The notes under the pieces are model-generated. The model was not told the origin of the DNA. It saw nothing but the letters and a program-made list of their open reading frames with translations, and searched no databases. A program made the position numbers and the translations under genes. A DNA stretch of 11,477 bases from Alphaproteobacteria bacterium (GTDB lineage Bacteria; Pseudomonadota; Alphaproteobacteria; UBA8366), in NCBI GenBank assembly GCA_030743445.1, contig JASLSL010000106.1, forward strand, positions 1-11,477, read 5' to 3'. Below are positions 1-7,559 of the stretch, piece after piece (positions within the stretch are counted from its first letter, which is position 1; each line of letters begins with the position of its first letter).

Positions 1-87
1 GGCCGCGACCGCCTCCGCCAAGGCGACGCCATCGCCCCGCAGCCCGTTCATCTTCCAATTCCCGGCGATCAGCGGCACCCGCGCCAT
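1..87 (-). CDS. tpiA: Triosephosphate isomerase, N-terminal fragment (runs off window)
   Basis: Read on the minus strand from the ATG at 87, the 29 complete codons begin MARVPLIAGNWKMNG. AGNWKMNG is the first beta-strand of triosephosphate isomerase and carries the active-site Asn and Lys of the N-x-K motif. The enzyme interconverts dihydroxyacetone phosphate and glyceraldehyde 3-phosphate in cytosolic glycolysis and gluconeogenesis. The gene continues past the left edge, so only about a tenth of a usual 250-residue protein is seen. An AAGG/GAG-rich stretch lies just upstream of the ATG. It is divergent from ppiD, an arrangement I recall from many alphaproteobacteria. Identity is secure from the motif although the fragment is short. 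Confidence 0.93.
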   Translation of the reverse strand, partial: MARVPLIAGNWKMNGLRGDGVALAEAVAA

Positions 88-193
88 GTTTCTCGACCTT
101 TTTGCCCGCGACGATGGGCCTGTTTAACACGCGCCAAAACCTAGAGCCATAGAGCGCGAAACATGCCTTGCGGCCGGTTCCCGGAAATCTTTG

Positions 194-222
194 TTGCGAC
201 ACCTCGCGACCGCTCCTATCAT
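194..222 (+). promoter_or_regulatory. Probable sigma70-type promoter of ppiD-trpE
   Basis: TTGCGA at 194-199 is followed by a 17-bp spacer and TATCAT at 217-222, close to the housekeeping consensus with ideal spacing. Transcription would start near 229, about 35 bases before the ppiD ATG. This argues against the longer reading of ppiD from a TTG at 168, which would lie upstream of the transcript. No equally good promoter was found for the divergent tpiA in the same gap (88-263). Confidence 0.5.
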
Positions 223-263
223 GCCGCGCCGCCGGCGGTGTCCGGCCCGGGGGAACGGATAAC

Positions 264-2150
264 ATGCTGCTATCGCTTCGCAAAAAGGTCGCCGGGGTCT
301 TCGTCAAAGGCCTCTTTGGTGTCCTCGTCTTGAGCTTCGCCGTGTGGGGCGTCGGCGACGTGGTGCGCGGCGGCTTCTTCGGCGACACGGTGGCCGAGGT
401 CGGCGGACTGAAGATCGAGGGGCAAACCCTCGACCAGGCCTTCCGGCGCGAGCTCAACCGGCTGCGCCCGCTCAACATCGACGCAGCACAGGCGCGCCAG
501 ATGGGCGTTCTCGACCGAGTATTGCAGCAGTTGATTGCCCAGGCGGCCTACGATGCCGAGACCGGCGACCTCGGCATGACGGTGTCGGACGATGCGGTCC
601 GGCAGGATATCCGCGACAACCGGGCGTTCAAAAACCAGCAGGGCCGCTTCGACCGCTTCCAGTTCGAGCAAGTGCTGCGCAGCAACGGCTTCACCGAGGA
701 AGGCTATGTCCAGCAATTGCGCCGCGACATGGCGCGCGATCAGGTGCTGAACAACATTTCCGAGGGTGCGGTGGCGCCCAAGGCCATGGTCAATGCGCTC
801 TATCGCTGGCGCGCCGAGAAGCGCGTCGCCGAGACGATGGACGTCAAGGTCGACAAGGCCGCGGCGGTCGGAACGCCGGACGAATCGGCGCTGGTCGAGT
901 TCCACAAGGACAACGCCAGCCGCTTCACCGCGCCCGAGTATCGCTCGCTGCGCTTCATCCACTTGGAGGCCGACGACCTGGCCGGCGAGATCGAGATCGC
1001 CGAGGACGCGGTCCGCAAGGTCTACGACGAGCGCATCGACGAATTCACCGTGCGCGAGACGCGCACCGTCCAACAGATGGTGCTCGCCGACGAAGCCGCG
1101 GCGAAGAAGGCCATGGGGCTGCTCTCGGAAGGCCGCAGCTTCGCCGCGGTCGCCAAGGACGTCGCCGGCCAGGAGGAGGATTCGACCAAGCTCGGCGCCA
1201 TCACCGAGAACGATCTGCCCGAGGAATTGGCGGAAAAGGTCTTCGCGCTCGCCAAGAACGTGAATTCCGCGCCGGTCGAGGGTCCCTTCGGCTGGCACAT
1301 CTTCCGGGTCGTCGCGATCGAGGCGGGCCGCACGCAAAGCTATGCCGAAGTCAAGAAGACCTTGCGCGAGGAGTTGGCCAAGGAACAGGCGATCGAGGCG
1401 CTGTTCAAGGTCGTCGCCGATCTCGAGGACACGCTCGGCGGGGGCGCCACCCTCGGCGAGGCGGCAAACCAGCTGAACCTGAAACTGCGCAAGCTCGCGG
1501 CGCTCGATGCCGAAGGCAAGGCCAAGGACGGCAAGGCGATCGCGGACCTGCCGGGCCAGCCCTTCATCCAGACGGTGTTCGACACCGAAAGCGGATCGGA
1601 AAGCGCGCTGACCGAAACCGGCGACGGCGGATACTTTATTCTGAAGGTCGACGGGCTGACGCCGTCGGTCCTGCGTTCGCTCGACAGCATCCGCGACGAG
1701 GTCGCGGCGGCATGGCGCGACAGCCAGCGCTCGAAGCAGGCGAAGGCACGCGCGGACACGATCGTGGAACGCATTAACAACGGCGATCAACTAGCTGAAT
1801 TATCGAAGAAATTTAACTTAACGATCATGACCAGCCAACCCTTCACCAGGGACGGTACCGGGGTCCGGACGAGCCTCGCGCCGGCCGCCGTGGTCGAAAC
1901 CTTCGGCTTGAAAAAGACCGGCACGGCGGCGGTCGCCCGAACCCGAGGCGGCTTCGTCGTCGTGCGGCTCAAGGAAATCCGCCATGCCAGCTCGTCGGCC
2001 GACCGCGAGGCCGTCGAAGCGACCGACCGCGCGGTTCGAAACAGCCTGGCCGACGACCTGCTGCTGCAATTCAACCGCTCGCTCCAGGACCGCCACGGCG
2101 TCTCGATCGATAGCCGCGTCCTGCAGCGGCTGTTCTCGGATGCAGGTTAA
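264..2150 (+). CDS. ppiD: PpiD/SurA-like membrane-anchored peptidyl-prolyl isomerase
   Basis: The 628-residue protein begins with a short basic stretch (LRKK) and one membrane segment at about residues 11-30, so it is probably anchored in the inner membrane with its bulk in the periplasm. A SurA-type N-terminal chaperone region follows (motifs such as GQTLDQAFRREL). A parvulin (PPIC-type) domain lies at about residues 265-355, starting near RTVQQMVLAD and ending GPFGWHIFRVV. The C-terminal third is a further helical chaperone-like region. The length matches the PpiD family (about 620-630). The family helps fold secreted and outer-membrane proteins; isomerase activity here is inferred. I chose the ATG at 264 because GGGGGAA precedes it, the membrane segment follows directly, and the likely promoter lies between it and the TTG at 168. 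The stop overlaps the trpE start by 11 bp, so the two are probably co-transcribed. Residues 510-521 contain an unusual AT-rich run of rare Leu codons. Confidence 0.93.
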   Translation: MLLSLRKKVAGVFVKGLFGVLVLSFAVWGVGDVVRGGFFGDTVAEVGGLKIEGQTLDQAFRRELNRLRPLNIDAAQARQMGVLDRVLQQLIAQAAYDAETGDLGMTVSDDAVRQDIRDNRAFKNQQGRFDRFQFEQVLRSNGFTEEGYVQQLRRDMARDQVLNNISEGAVAPKAMVNALYRWRAEKRVAETMDVKVDKAAAVGTPDESALVEFHKDNASRFTAPEYRSLRFIHLEADDLAGEIEIAEDAVRKVYDERIDEFTVRETRTVQQMVLADEAAAKKAMGLLSEGRSFAAVAKDVAGQEEDSTKLGAITENDLPEELAEKVFALAKNVNSAPVEGPFGWHIFRVVAIEAGRTQSYAEVKKTLREELAKEQAIEALFKVVADLEDTLGGGATLGEAANQLNLKLRKLAALDAEGKAKDGKAIADLPGQPFIQTVFDTESGSESALTETGDGGYFILKVDGLTPSVLRSLDSIRDEVAAAWRDSQRSKQAKARADTIVERINNGDQLAELSKKFNLTIMTSQPFTRDGTGVRTSLAPAAVVETFGLKKTGTAAVARTRGGFVVVRLKEIRHASSSADREAVEATDRAVRNSLADDLLLQFNRSLQDRHGVSIDSRVLQRLFSDAG

Positions 2151-3657
2151 CCCCGATATCGACGACTTTCGCGCGGCCCACGGGTCGGGCCGCGCGCAGA
2201 TCGTCTGGACCCGTCTGGTCGCCGACCTGGAAACCCCGGTCTCCGCGATGCTCAAGCTGGCCCGGGGCAGGCCCAACAGTTTCCTCTTGGAATCGGTCGA
2301 AGGCGGCGCCAACCGTGGGCGCTATTCGTTCATCGGCCTCAACCCGGACCTGATTTGGCGCTGCAAGGGCGACGCGGCCGAGGTCAACCGCAACCCGGAG
2401 GCCGACCCGCTTGGGTTCGAAGCGCACGGCGAGGGCACGCTCGATTCGCTGCGGCGGATCGTCGAGGACTCCAAGATCGACCTGCCCGAGGGCATGCCGC
2501 CGATGGCCGCCGGCCTGGTCGGCTACATGGGCTACGACATGGTGCGCCTGATGGAGCGCATCCCGGACGACAACGAGGAAATCCTGCATGTCCCGGACGG
2601 CCTGTTCGTGCGGCCGACGATCATCGCCATCTTCGACACCATCGAGGACACGGTAACGATCGTGACGCCGGTCCGCCCGGTGGAGGGGGCCGATGCCGAG
2701 ACGGCCTATCGCGAGGCAAGCGAACGCTTGTTCCAGGTCGTCGCCGACTTCGACCGCGCGGTGCCGCACGAGGCGCCGGCGCCGCCGGATAGCCACGAGA
2801 TGCCGGTGCCGACCTCGAACATGACCGAGGCCGAATTCCACCAGATGGTCGAGCGCGGCAAGGAGTACATCCTCGCGGGCGACGTCTTCCAGGTCGTGCT
2901 GAGCCAGCGTTTCGAGATGCCGTTCACCCTGCCGCCGTTCGCTCTCTACCGGTCCTTGCGCCGGCTCAACCCCTCGCCGTTCTTGTTCTTCCTCGATTTC
3001 GGTGAGTTCTCGATCGTCGGCTCGAGCCCGGAGATCCTGGTCCGCTTGCGCAAGGGCATCGTCACCATCCGCCCGGTCGCGGGCACGCGCCGGCGCGGCG
3101 TCAACGCGGTCGAAGACCAGGAACTGGCCGCAGACTTGCTTTCCGACCCGAAGGAGCTGGCCGAGCACCTGATGCTGCTCGACCTCGGGCGCAACGACGT
3201 CGGCCGGGTCGCCAAGGTCGGCACCGTCAACGTCGCCGAGAAGATGGTGATCGAGTACTACAGCCACGTGATGCATATCGCGAGCCACGTCGACGGCGAG
3301 ATTGCCGACGACTACGACGCGCTGTCGGCGCTCGTGGCGGGCTTTCCGGCGGGCACGGTTTCGGGCGCGCCCAAGGTCCGGGCGATGGAGATCATCGACG
3401 AGTTGGAGTCCGACCGGCGCAGCGTCTATTCCGGCTGCATCGGCTATTTCGGCGCCGACGGCGACATGGACACGGCGATCGCGCTGCGCACCGCGGTGGT
3501 CAAGGACGACACGATCTACGTCCAGGCCGGCGGCGGCATCGTCGCGGATTCCGAGCCGGCGGCCGAGCGCGAGGAAAGCTGGAACAAGGCCCGCGCCCTG
3601 ATGCGCGCCGCCGAGGACGCGGTGCGCTACGCCACGCGGGGGAACGAGCCGGGGTAG
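2140..3657 (+). CDS. trpE: Anthranilate synthase component I
   Basis: This 505-residue protein is the chorismate-binding subunit, which with ammonia from TrpG makes anthranilate, the first step of tryptophan synthesis in the cytosol. The N-terminal domain holds LLES at residues 49-52, the element that binds tryptophan for feedback inhibition, so the enzyme is probably feedback-regulated. The C-terminal catalytic domain shows GDVFQVVLSQR (247-257), RPVAGTRRRG, DLGRND (348-353), YYSHVMH (373-379, with the conserved His 379), FPAGTVSGAPK (402-412) and QAGGGIV (462-468). The length is normal and nothing essential is missing. It is a stand-alone subunit, not the fused TrpEG form known from Rhizobium and Azospirillum. 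The ATG at 2140 lies inside the end of ppiD, so translation is likely coupled. Its glutaminase partner trpG is 4.4 kb downstream, beyond a block of opposite-strand genes, instead of adjacent. Confidence 0.97.
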   Translation: MQVNPDIDDFRAAHGSGRAQIVWTRLVADLETPVSAMLKLARGRPNSFLLESVEGGANRGRYSFIGLNPDLIWRCKGDAAEVNRNPEADPLGFEAHGEGTLDSLRRIVEDSKIDLPEGMPPMAAGLVGYMGYDMVRLMERIPDDNEEILHVPDGLFVRPTIIAIFDTIEDTVTIVTPVRPVEGADAETAYREASERLFQVVADFDRAVPHEAPAPPDSHEMPVPTSNMTEAEFHQMVERGKEYILAGDVFQVVLSQRFEMPFTLPPFALYRSLRRLNPSPFLFFLDFGEFSIVGSSPEILVRLRKGIVTIRPVAGTRRRGVNAVEDQELAADLLSDPKELAEHLMLLDLGRNDVGRVAKVGTVNVAEKMVIEYYSHVMHIASHVDGEIADDYDALSALVAGFPAGTVSGAPKVRAMEIIDELESDRRSVYSGCIGYFGADGDMDTAIALRTAVVKDDTIYVQAGGGIVADSEPAAEREESWNKARALMRAAEDAVRYATRGNEPG

Positions 3658-3673
3658 CGCCCCCTCCTACCCC
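3651..3673. terminator. Stem-loop spanning two convergent stop codons
   Basis: GGGGTAG (3651-3657) and CTACCCC (3667-3673) form a perfect 7-bp inverted repeat around a 9-base loop. Each arm contains a stop codon: the TAG of trpE on the plus strand and the TAG of the deacetylase on the minus strand. It is the only hairpin between these convergent genes and may act as a two-way terminator. No T-run follows on either strand, so a classic intrinsic terminator is not shown. The symmetry could also be coincidental, since both genes end GGG-TAG. Confidence 0.33.
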
Positions 3674-4848
3674 TCCGCCTGGCGGCGCATGCGCACCACG
3701 GTGGTGAGGGGCACGATGGCGAAGCCTTTCTTCAGCATCGCGGGCAGCCACTTCGCGAGGACCTCGATGGTCGCGTCGTAGGGGTGGCCGATGCCGATGG
3801 CGTAACCGCGGCGTCGGGCGACGCTCTCGAGCTCGAACAGCTGGTTGCGGATCGCCCCCTCGGCGACGTCGTTGTCGAGGAACACGTCGCGCACCGCAAA
3901 CGGCAGGCCGATCTTGCGCGAGAGGCGATAGCCGACCGACCCGCCGGCGGTCAGCGAGTCGAGGAACAGCAGGTCGCGCGCCTTCAATTCCGCCAGCACC
4001 AGCCCCATGCCCTTGGACTAGGCGGTGAACTTGCTGCCCATGTGGTTGCTGAGCCCGACATAGTCCGGGAACCGCCCCAGCGCCCAGACCAGCCGGCGCA
4101 TTAGCTCGTCCTGCTCGAGTGTCACCAACAGCGCGTTCGGGCCCGGGTTGGCGCCCGGGTCGTTGGGCTGCATCGACATGTGGACGATCAGCTCATGCCC
4201 GCCGTCGTGGGCCAATTTCGTCAGCTCCTTCAGGTTATAGCCATAGGGGATGAACGCCATGGTCAGAGGCGGCGGCAGCGCGATCGCGCGGCGCGTGCGG
4301 TCCTGGTCGATGCCAACGTCGTCGATGACGATCGCGATCATCGGCTTGTCGCCGACCACGGGCGGCGCCACCGCGTACTTCAACCAGTGCGGCAGCTTGC
4401 CCTCGGGGAGTGCGGCGAGTTTGAGCTTGCCGCGCGGCGCCATTTTGGGCGGCTCCGGCGGCGCGTCGGCGGGTGTTTCGATTTTCGCCGGTTTCCCGGC
4501 GGGTTGCGGCGCGGCCGCCGGCACGGGCTTAGTCCCCGGCTTCGCCGCCGGCGTCGGCGAGGCGCTCGGCAGTTCGACCGGCCGGTTCGGCTTGGCCGTG
4601 GTATAGCCGTGGACCCGGACCTTGAGCTCGGGCCGCGGCTCGGGCCCCTGCTTCAGCGCGACATCCGCCTCGCCACCGCCCTTGACCAGCGCGCCGATGC
4701 CGATGCCGAGCCCGATGCCGACGACGAAGGTTCCCAAGACCGCGGCAATGATGAACCGGCGGCTGAGCGCGAAGGTCTCGCCGCCGCCAGGCCTGAGCTG
4801 GCGCGGTCCGAGCGAGCGCTTGATCCCTTGGCCCGGCGGGTCGAGCAT
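3667..4848 (-). pseudogene. Divergent polysaccharide deacetylase (YibQ-like), interrupted by in-frame amber codon
   Basis: Read on the minus strand from the ATG at 4848, the frame is open for 276 codons, hits TAG at 4020-4018, and then continues in the same frame for 116 codons to a final TAG at 3669-3667. Ignoring the amber codon gives a normal-looking 393-residue protein. It has a membrane anchor at residues 32-55 after an Arg pair, a Pro/Ala-rich linker (about 90-140), and a deacetylase-like domain from about 167 with IAIVIDDVG (Asp 176-177), LTMAFIPYG, HELIVHMSMQP (His 223) and SNHMGS (His 269). After the stop come LLFLDSLT, RDVFLDN, IGIGHPY and FAIVPLTTVV, so both halves belong to one family member. 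No frameshift is needed; one base change explains the break. The ATG at 4008 has no proper ribosome site. As written the gene yields a truncated product without the C-terminal part of the fold. The family resembles carbohydrate deacetylases, but its substrate is uncertain. It lies 62 bp after cueR with no convincing promoter of its own; GAGGGGGATAGG upstream could be its ribosome site. Confidence 0.85.
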
Positions 4849-4873
4849 TGCAACCTATCCCCCTCAAATCCGC

Positions 4874-4910
4874 CCCCTATATATGGCACGGGTGGGGGAA
4901 CGCATAGGGG
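4874..4910. repeat. Inverted repeat between cueR and the deacetylase gene
   Basis: CCCCTAT (4874-4880) and ATAGGGG (4904-4910) are exact inverted copies separated by 23 bases, directly behind the cueR stop codon. They could fold after cueR in the mRNA and weaken read-through into the deacetylase gene, or be an operator. No T-run follows. The long loop makes a real structure uncertain. Confidence 0.22.
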
Positions 4911-5297
4911 CTAGCGGGCCAAATCCTCGAGAATCGGGCAGTCGGGCCGGTCGTCGCCATGGCAGCGCTCGGTCAGGTCGACCAGCGTATCGCGCATCGA
5001 CTGGAGCTCGGCGATCTTGCGGTCGATCTCGCCGATATGGTCGAGCGCCAGGCCCTTGACGTCGGCGCTGGACCGTGCCCGGTCGGCCCAGAGGCCGAGC
5101 AGCAACCGGACCTCCTTCACCGAAAAGCCTAGGCCCCGCGCCCGCTGGATGAAGCGCAGCGTCGCCACGTCGGACTCATCATAGGTCCGGTAGCCGCTTT
5201 CGGTGCGGTGGGCCGGCTGGATCAGCCCGACCTCCTCGTAATAGCGGATGGTCTTGGCCGGAATGCCGGACTTCTCCGCCGCATTGCCGATTTGCAT
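4911..5297 (-). CDS. cueR: Cu(I)-responsive MerR-family activator (CueR/HmrR type)
   Basis: The 128-residue cytosolic protein has the MerR winged-helix DNA-binding domain at the N-terminus (IGNAAEKSGIPAKTIRYYEE, then GYRTYDESDV), a long dimerisation helix (about 80-110) and a metal loop RCHGDDRPDC. The loop places Cys 112 and Cys 120 eight residues apart, the same numbering and spacing as the Cu(I)-binding pair of E. coli CueR. Ser 77, in SADVK, matches the serine that distinguishes monovalent-metal sensors from divalent ones such as ZntR. It therefore almost certainly senses Cu(I) (possibly Ag or Au) and activates the promoter at 7927-7957. It starts 12 bp after the copA stop, with a strong GAGGAG ribosome site overlapping that stop, so it is co-transcribed with copA and would be autoregulated. 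Specific metal preference is inferred from residues. Confidence 0.95.
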   Translation of the reverse strand: MQIGNAAEKSGIPAKTIRYYEEVGLIQPAHRTESGYRTYDESDVATLRFIQRARGLGFSVKEVRLLLGLWADRARSSADVKGLALDHIGEIDRKIAELQSMRDTLVDLTERCHGDDRPDCPILEDLAR

Positions 5298-5309
5298 GTC
5301 AGTTACTCC

Positions 5310-7559
5310 TCATAGCGCCGCATGCCGCAGGCGCAGCGCGTTGCCGATCACCGTGACCGAGCTCAGGCTCATCGCCGCGGCGGCGAGCATCGGGCTCAGC
5401 AACAGCCCGGTGAACGGGTAGAGCACGCCGGCGGCGATCGGCACGCCGAGCGCGTTGTAGGCGAAGGCCCAGAACAGGTTCTGGCGGATGTTGGCCATCG
5501 TCGCCTGGCTCAACCGCCGGGCCCGGGCGAGCCCGCGCAAGTCGCCCTTGACCAGGGTCACGCCGGCGCTCTCCATCGCGACGTCGGTCCCGGTGCCCAT
5601 GGCGATGCCGACGTCCGCCGCCGCCAAGGCCGGCGCGTCGTTGATGCCGTCCCCCGCCATCGCGACAACCCGGCCCTGGGCCTTGAGCCATTTGACCACC
5701 TCGCCCTTTTCGTGCGGCAGCACCTCGGCGCGAACCTCGGCGAGCCCGAGCTTGGCGGCGACCGCCTCGGCGGTGGCGCGGCTGTCGCCGGTGAGCATGA
5801 CGATGTCGATGCCCTCGTCACGCAGCAGCCGGATCGCGTCCGGCGTGGTCTCGCGCACCGGATCGGCGACGCTGACCAGGCCCGCGAGCGCGCCGTCGAT
5901 GGCGACGAACATCACCGTCTGGCCCTGGCCGCGCAGGGCCCCGGAGCTGTTGGCCATGGCGTCGGTCGCGATACCCAGTTCCGTCATGTAAAGCGGGTTA
6001 CCGAGGGCGACGCGCTTGCCCTCGACGGTGCCCTCGACACCCTTGCCGGTGGCGGCTTCGAAGCCCTCGACCGGACTCAATACAAGGCCGCGCGCCTCGG
6101 CGCCGGCGACGACCGCGGCGGCAAGCGGGTGCTCGCTCGCGCGCTCCAGGCTTGCCGCGAGGCGCAGCAACTGATCCTCGGCGGTGCCCTTGGCCGCCAC
6201 GACCGAGGCGAGGCTCGGCTTGCCTTCGGTCAGGGTGCCGGTCTTGTCGACCACCAGGGTGTCGACCCGTTCCATCGTCTCGAGCGCCTCGGCGTCGCGG
6301 ATCAGCACCCCGACCGCAGCACCTTTACCCATGCCGACCATGATCGACATCGGCGTTGCCAGGCCCAAGGCGCAGGGACAGGCGATGATCAGCACCGCGA
6401 CCGCGTTGATGATGGCGAAAGCCATGCGCGGCTCGGGGCCCCAGATACCCCAGACGACAAACGCCACTGCGGCAACCGCCATCACCGCGGGCACGAAATA
6501 ACCCGCGACAACGTCGGCCAGGCGCTGGATCGGCGCCCGGCTGCGCTGGGCCTCGGCGACCATGGCGACGATCCGCGCCAGCAGGGTCTCGCCGCCGACC
6601 CGCTCGGCCCGCATCACGAGACCACCGGAACCGTTGAGGGTGGCGCCGGTGACCGGGTCGCCTTCCCCCTTCTCGACCGGGATCGGCTCGCCGGTGATCA
6701 TCGATTCGTCGACCGCGCTGGTCCCCTCGACGACGACGCCGTCGACCGGCACCTTCTCGCCCGGGCGGACGCGGAGCCGGTCGCCGACCGCAACGTCCGC
6801 CAAGGGGATATCCTCTTCCGACCCGTCGTCGCGCAGAATCCGCGCGGTCGCCGGCGCCAGGCCGAGAAGCGCCTTGATCGCGCCGCCGGTGCGGGCACGG
6901 GCGCGCAGTTCCAGCACCTGGCCGAGCAGGACCAATGTCACGATCACCGCCGCCGCCTCGAAATAGACCGCCACGGTGCCATCGGCGGCGCGGAAGGCGG
7001 GCGGGAAGGCGTCCGGCGCGACGGTCGCGACCAGGCTGTAGAGGAAGGCGATCCCGGTGCCGATCGCGATCAGGGTGAACATGTTGGGGCTGCGGTTCCG
7101 GATCGAGGCCCAGCCGCGCTCGAAGAACGGCTTGCCGCCCCACAGCACCACCGGGGCCACCAACGCGAGCTCGATCCAGATCCAGCTTTGCTTGGCAAGC
7201 AGCCCGGCGAGCGGGTTTCCCGGGATCAGTTCGCCCATGGCGATGGCGAAGACCGGCAGGGTAAGGATCATGCTGACCCAGAACCGCCTTGTCATGTCCA
7301 CGAGTTCCGGATTCGCCTCCTCCTCCAGCACGACTATCGTCGGCTCCAGCGCCATGCCGCATATCGGGCAGTCGCCGGGCGCATCCTCGACGATTTCCGC
7401 GTGCATCGGGCAGGTGTATTGGGTCTTGGTCGCCGGCCCCGCGGGCGCCGCGGCATCGAGCGCCATGCCGCATTTCGGGCAGACGCCGGGCTCGTCGGCG
7501 GTAACACCCTCGCACACCGGCCGATTAGCCCGAGGGCGCGAGCCATGAACGAAGCACAC
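5310..7559 (-). CDS. copA: Copper-exporting P1B-type ATPase, 5' end displaced by inversion
   Basis: This inner-membrane pump exports Cu(I) using ATP. Numbering from the GTG at 7559 (749 residues): two short Cys-rich metal-binding modules (C16/C27/C30 and C50/C64/C67, the latter within YTCPMH...CPICGMAL); eight predicted membrane helices; TGE at 289-291 in the actuator; the CPC ion-path motif at 394-396; DKTGT with phosphorylated Asp at 438; the HP motif at 477-478; LTGD at 589-592; GDGIND at 636-641; YN at 701-702; and MSLSS at 730-734. CPC, YN and M-x-x-SS together indicate the Cu(I) class. There is no ferredoxin-like HMA domain. The core is intact, but the true start is not on this strand. 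The GTG at 7559 and the one at 7517 both lack a ribosome site, and residues before VCEGV come from an apparently inverted segment. Restoring that segment gives a 756-residue protein beginning MNEAHM. As written, expression could occur by reinitiation at GTG 7517, just after the upstream gene stops. cueR follows 12 bp downstream. Confidence 0.94.
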   Translation of the reverse strand: MCFVHGSRPRANRPVCEGVTADEPGVCPKCGMALDAAAPAGPATKTQYTCPMHAEIVEDAPGDCPICGMALEPTIVVLEEEANPELVDMTRRFWVSMILTLPVFAIAMGELIPGNPLAGLLAKQSWIWIELALVAPVVLWGGKPFFERGWASIRNRSPNMFTLIAIGTGIAFLYSLVATVAPDAFPPAFRAADGTVAVYFEAAAVIVTLVLLGQVLELRARARTGGAIKALLGLAPATARILRDDGSEEDIPLADVAVGDRLRVRPGEKVPVDGVVVEGTSAVDESMITGEPIPVEKGEGDPVTGATLNGSGGLVMRAERVGGETLLARIVAMVAEAQRSRAPIQRLADVVAGYFVPAVMAVAAVAFVVWGIWGPEPRMAFAIINAVAVLIIACPCALGLATPMSIMVGMGKGAAVGVLIRDAEALETMERVDTLVVDKTGTLTEGKPSLASVVAAKGTAEDQLLRLAASLERASEHPLAAAVVAGAEARGLVLSPVEGFEAATGKGVEGTVEGKRVALGNPLYMTELGIATDAMANSSGALRGQGQTVMFVAIDGALAGLVSVADPVRETTPDAIRLLRDEGIDIVMLTGDSRATAEAVAAKLGLAEVRAEVLPHEKGEVVKWLKAQGRVVAMAGDGINDAPALAAADVGIAMGTGTDVAMESAGVTLVKGDLRGLARARRLSQATMANIRQNLFWAFAYNALGVPIAAGVLYPFTGLLLSPMLAAAAMSLSSVTVIGNALRLRHAAL
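7519..7525 (+). repeat. Left arm of the 7-bp inverted repeat
   Basis: GGCCGAT is the exact inverse of the right arm at 7600-7606. The two further bases that match inward after three mismatches (CC) add little. The arm is too short to be significant alone; it matters because it falls exactly where both reading frames break. Confidence 0.6.

Noticed and set aside
168..263. Longer ppiD reading from a TTG at 168
   Set aside because: It would lie upstream of the probable transcription start near 229, adds 32 residues before the signal anchor, and the ATG at 264 has a better ribosome site.
270..1790. A 506-codon minus-strand open frame opposite ppiD
   Set aside because: Antisense shadow of a recognised gene with no motifs of its own; long shadow frames are common at this base composition.
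3667..4008. Separate 113-residue gene from the ATG at 4008
   Set aside because: It is the C-terminal part of the deacetylase in the same frame, beyond the amber codon, and the ATG lacks a correctly spaced ribosome site.
4018..4020. Amber codon recoded as an amino acid
   Set aside because: TAG ends trpE, cueR, trpG and trpD at their expected lengths in this window, so recoding as a rule is not supported; only local suppression or error remains.
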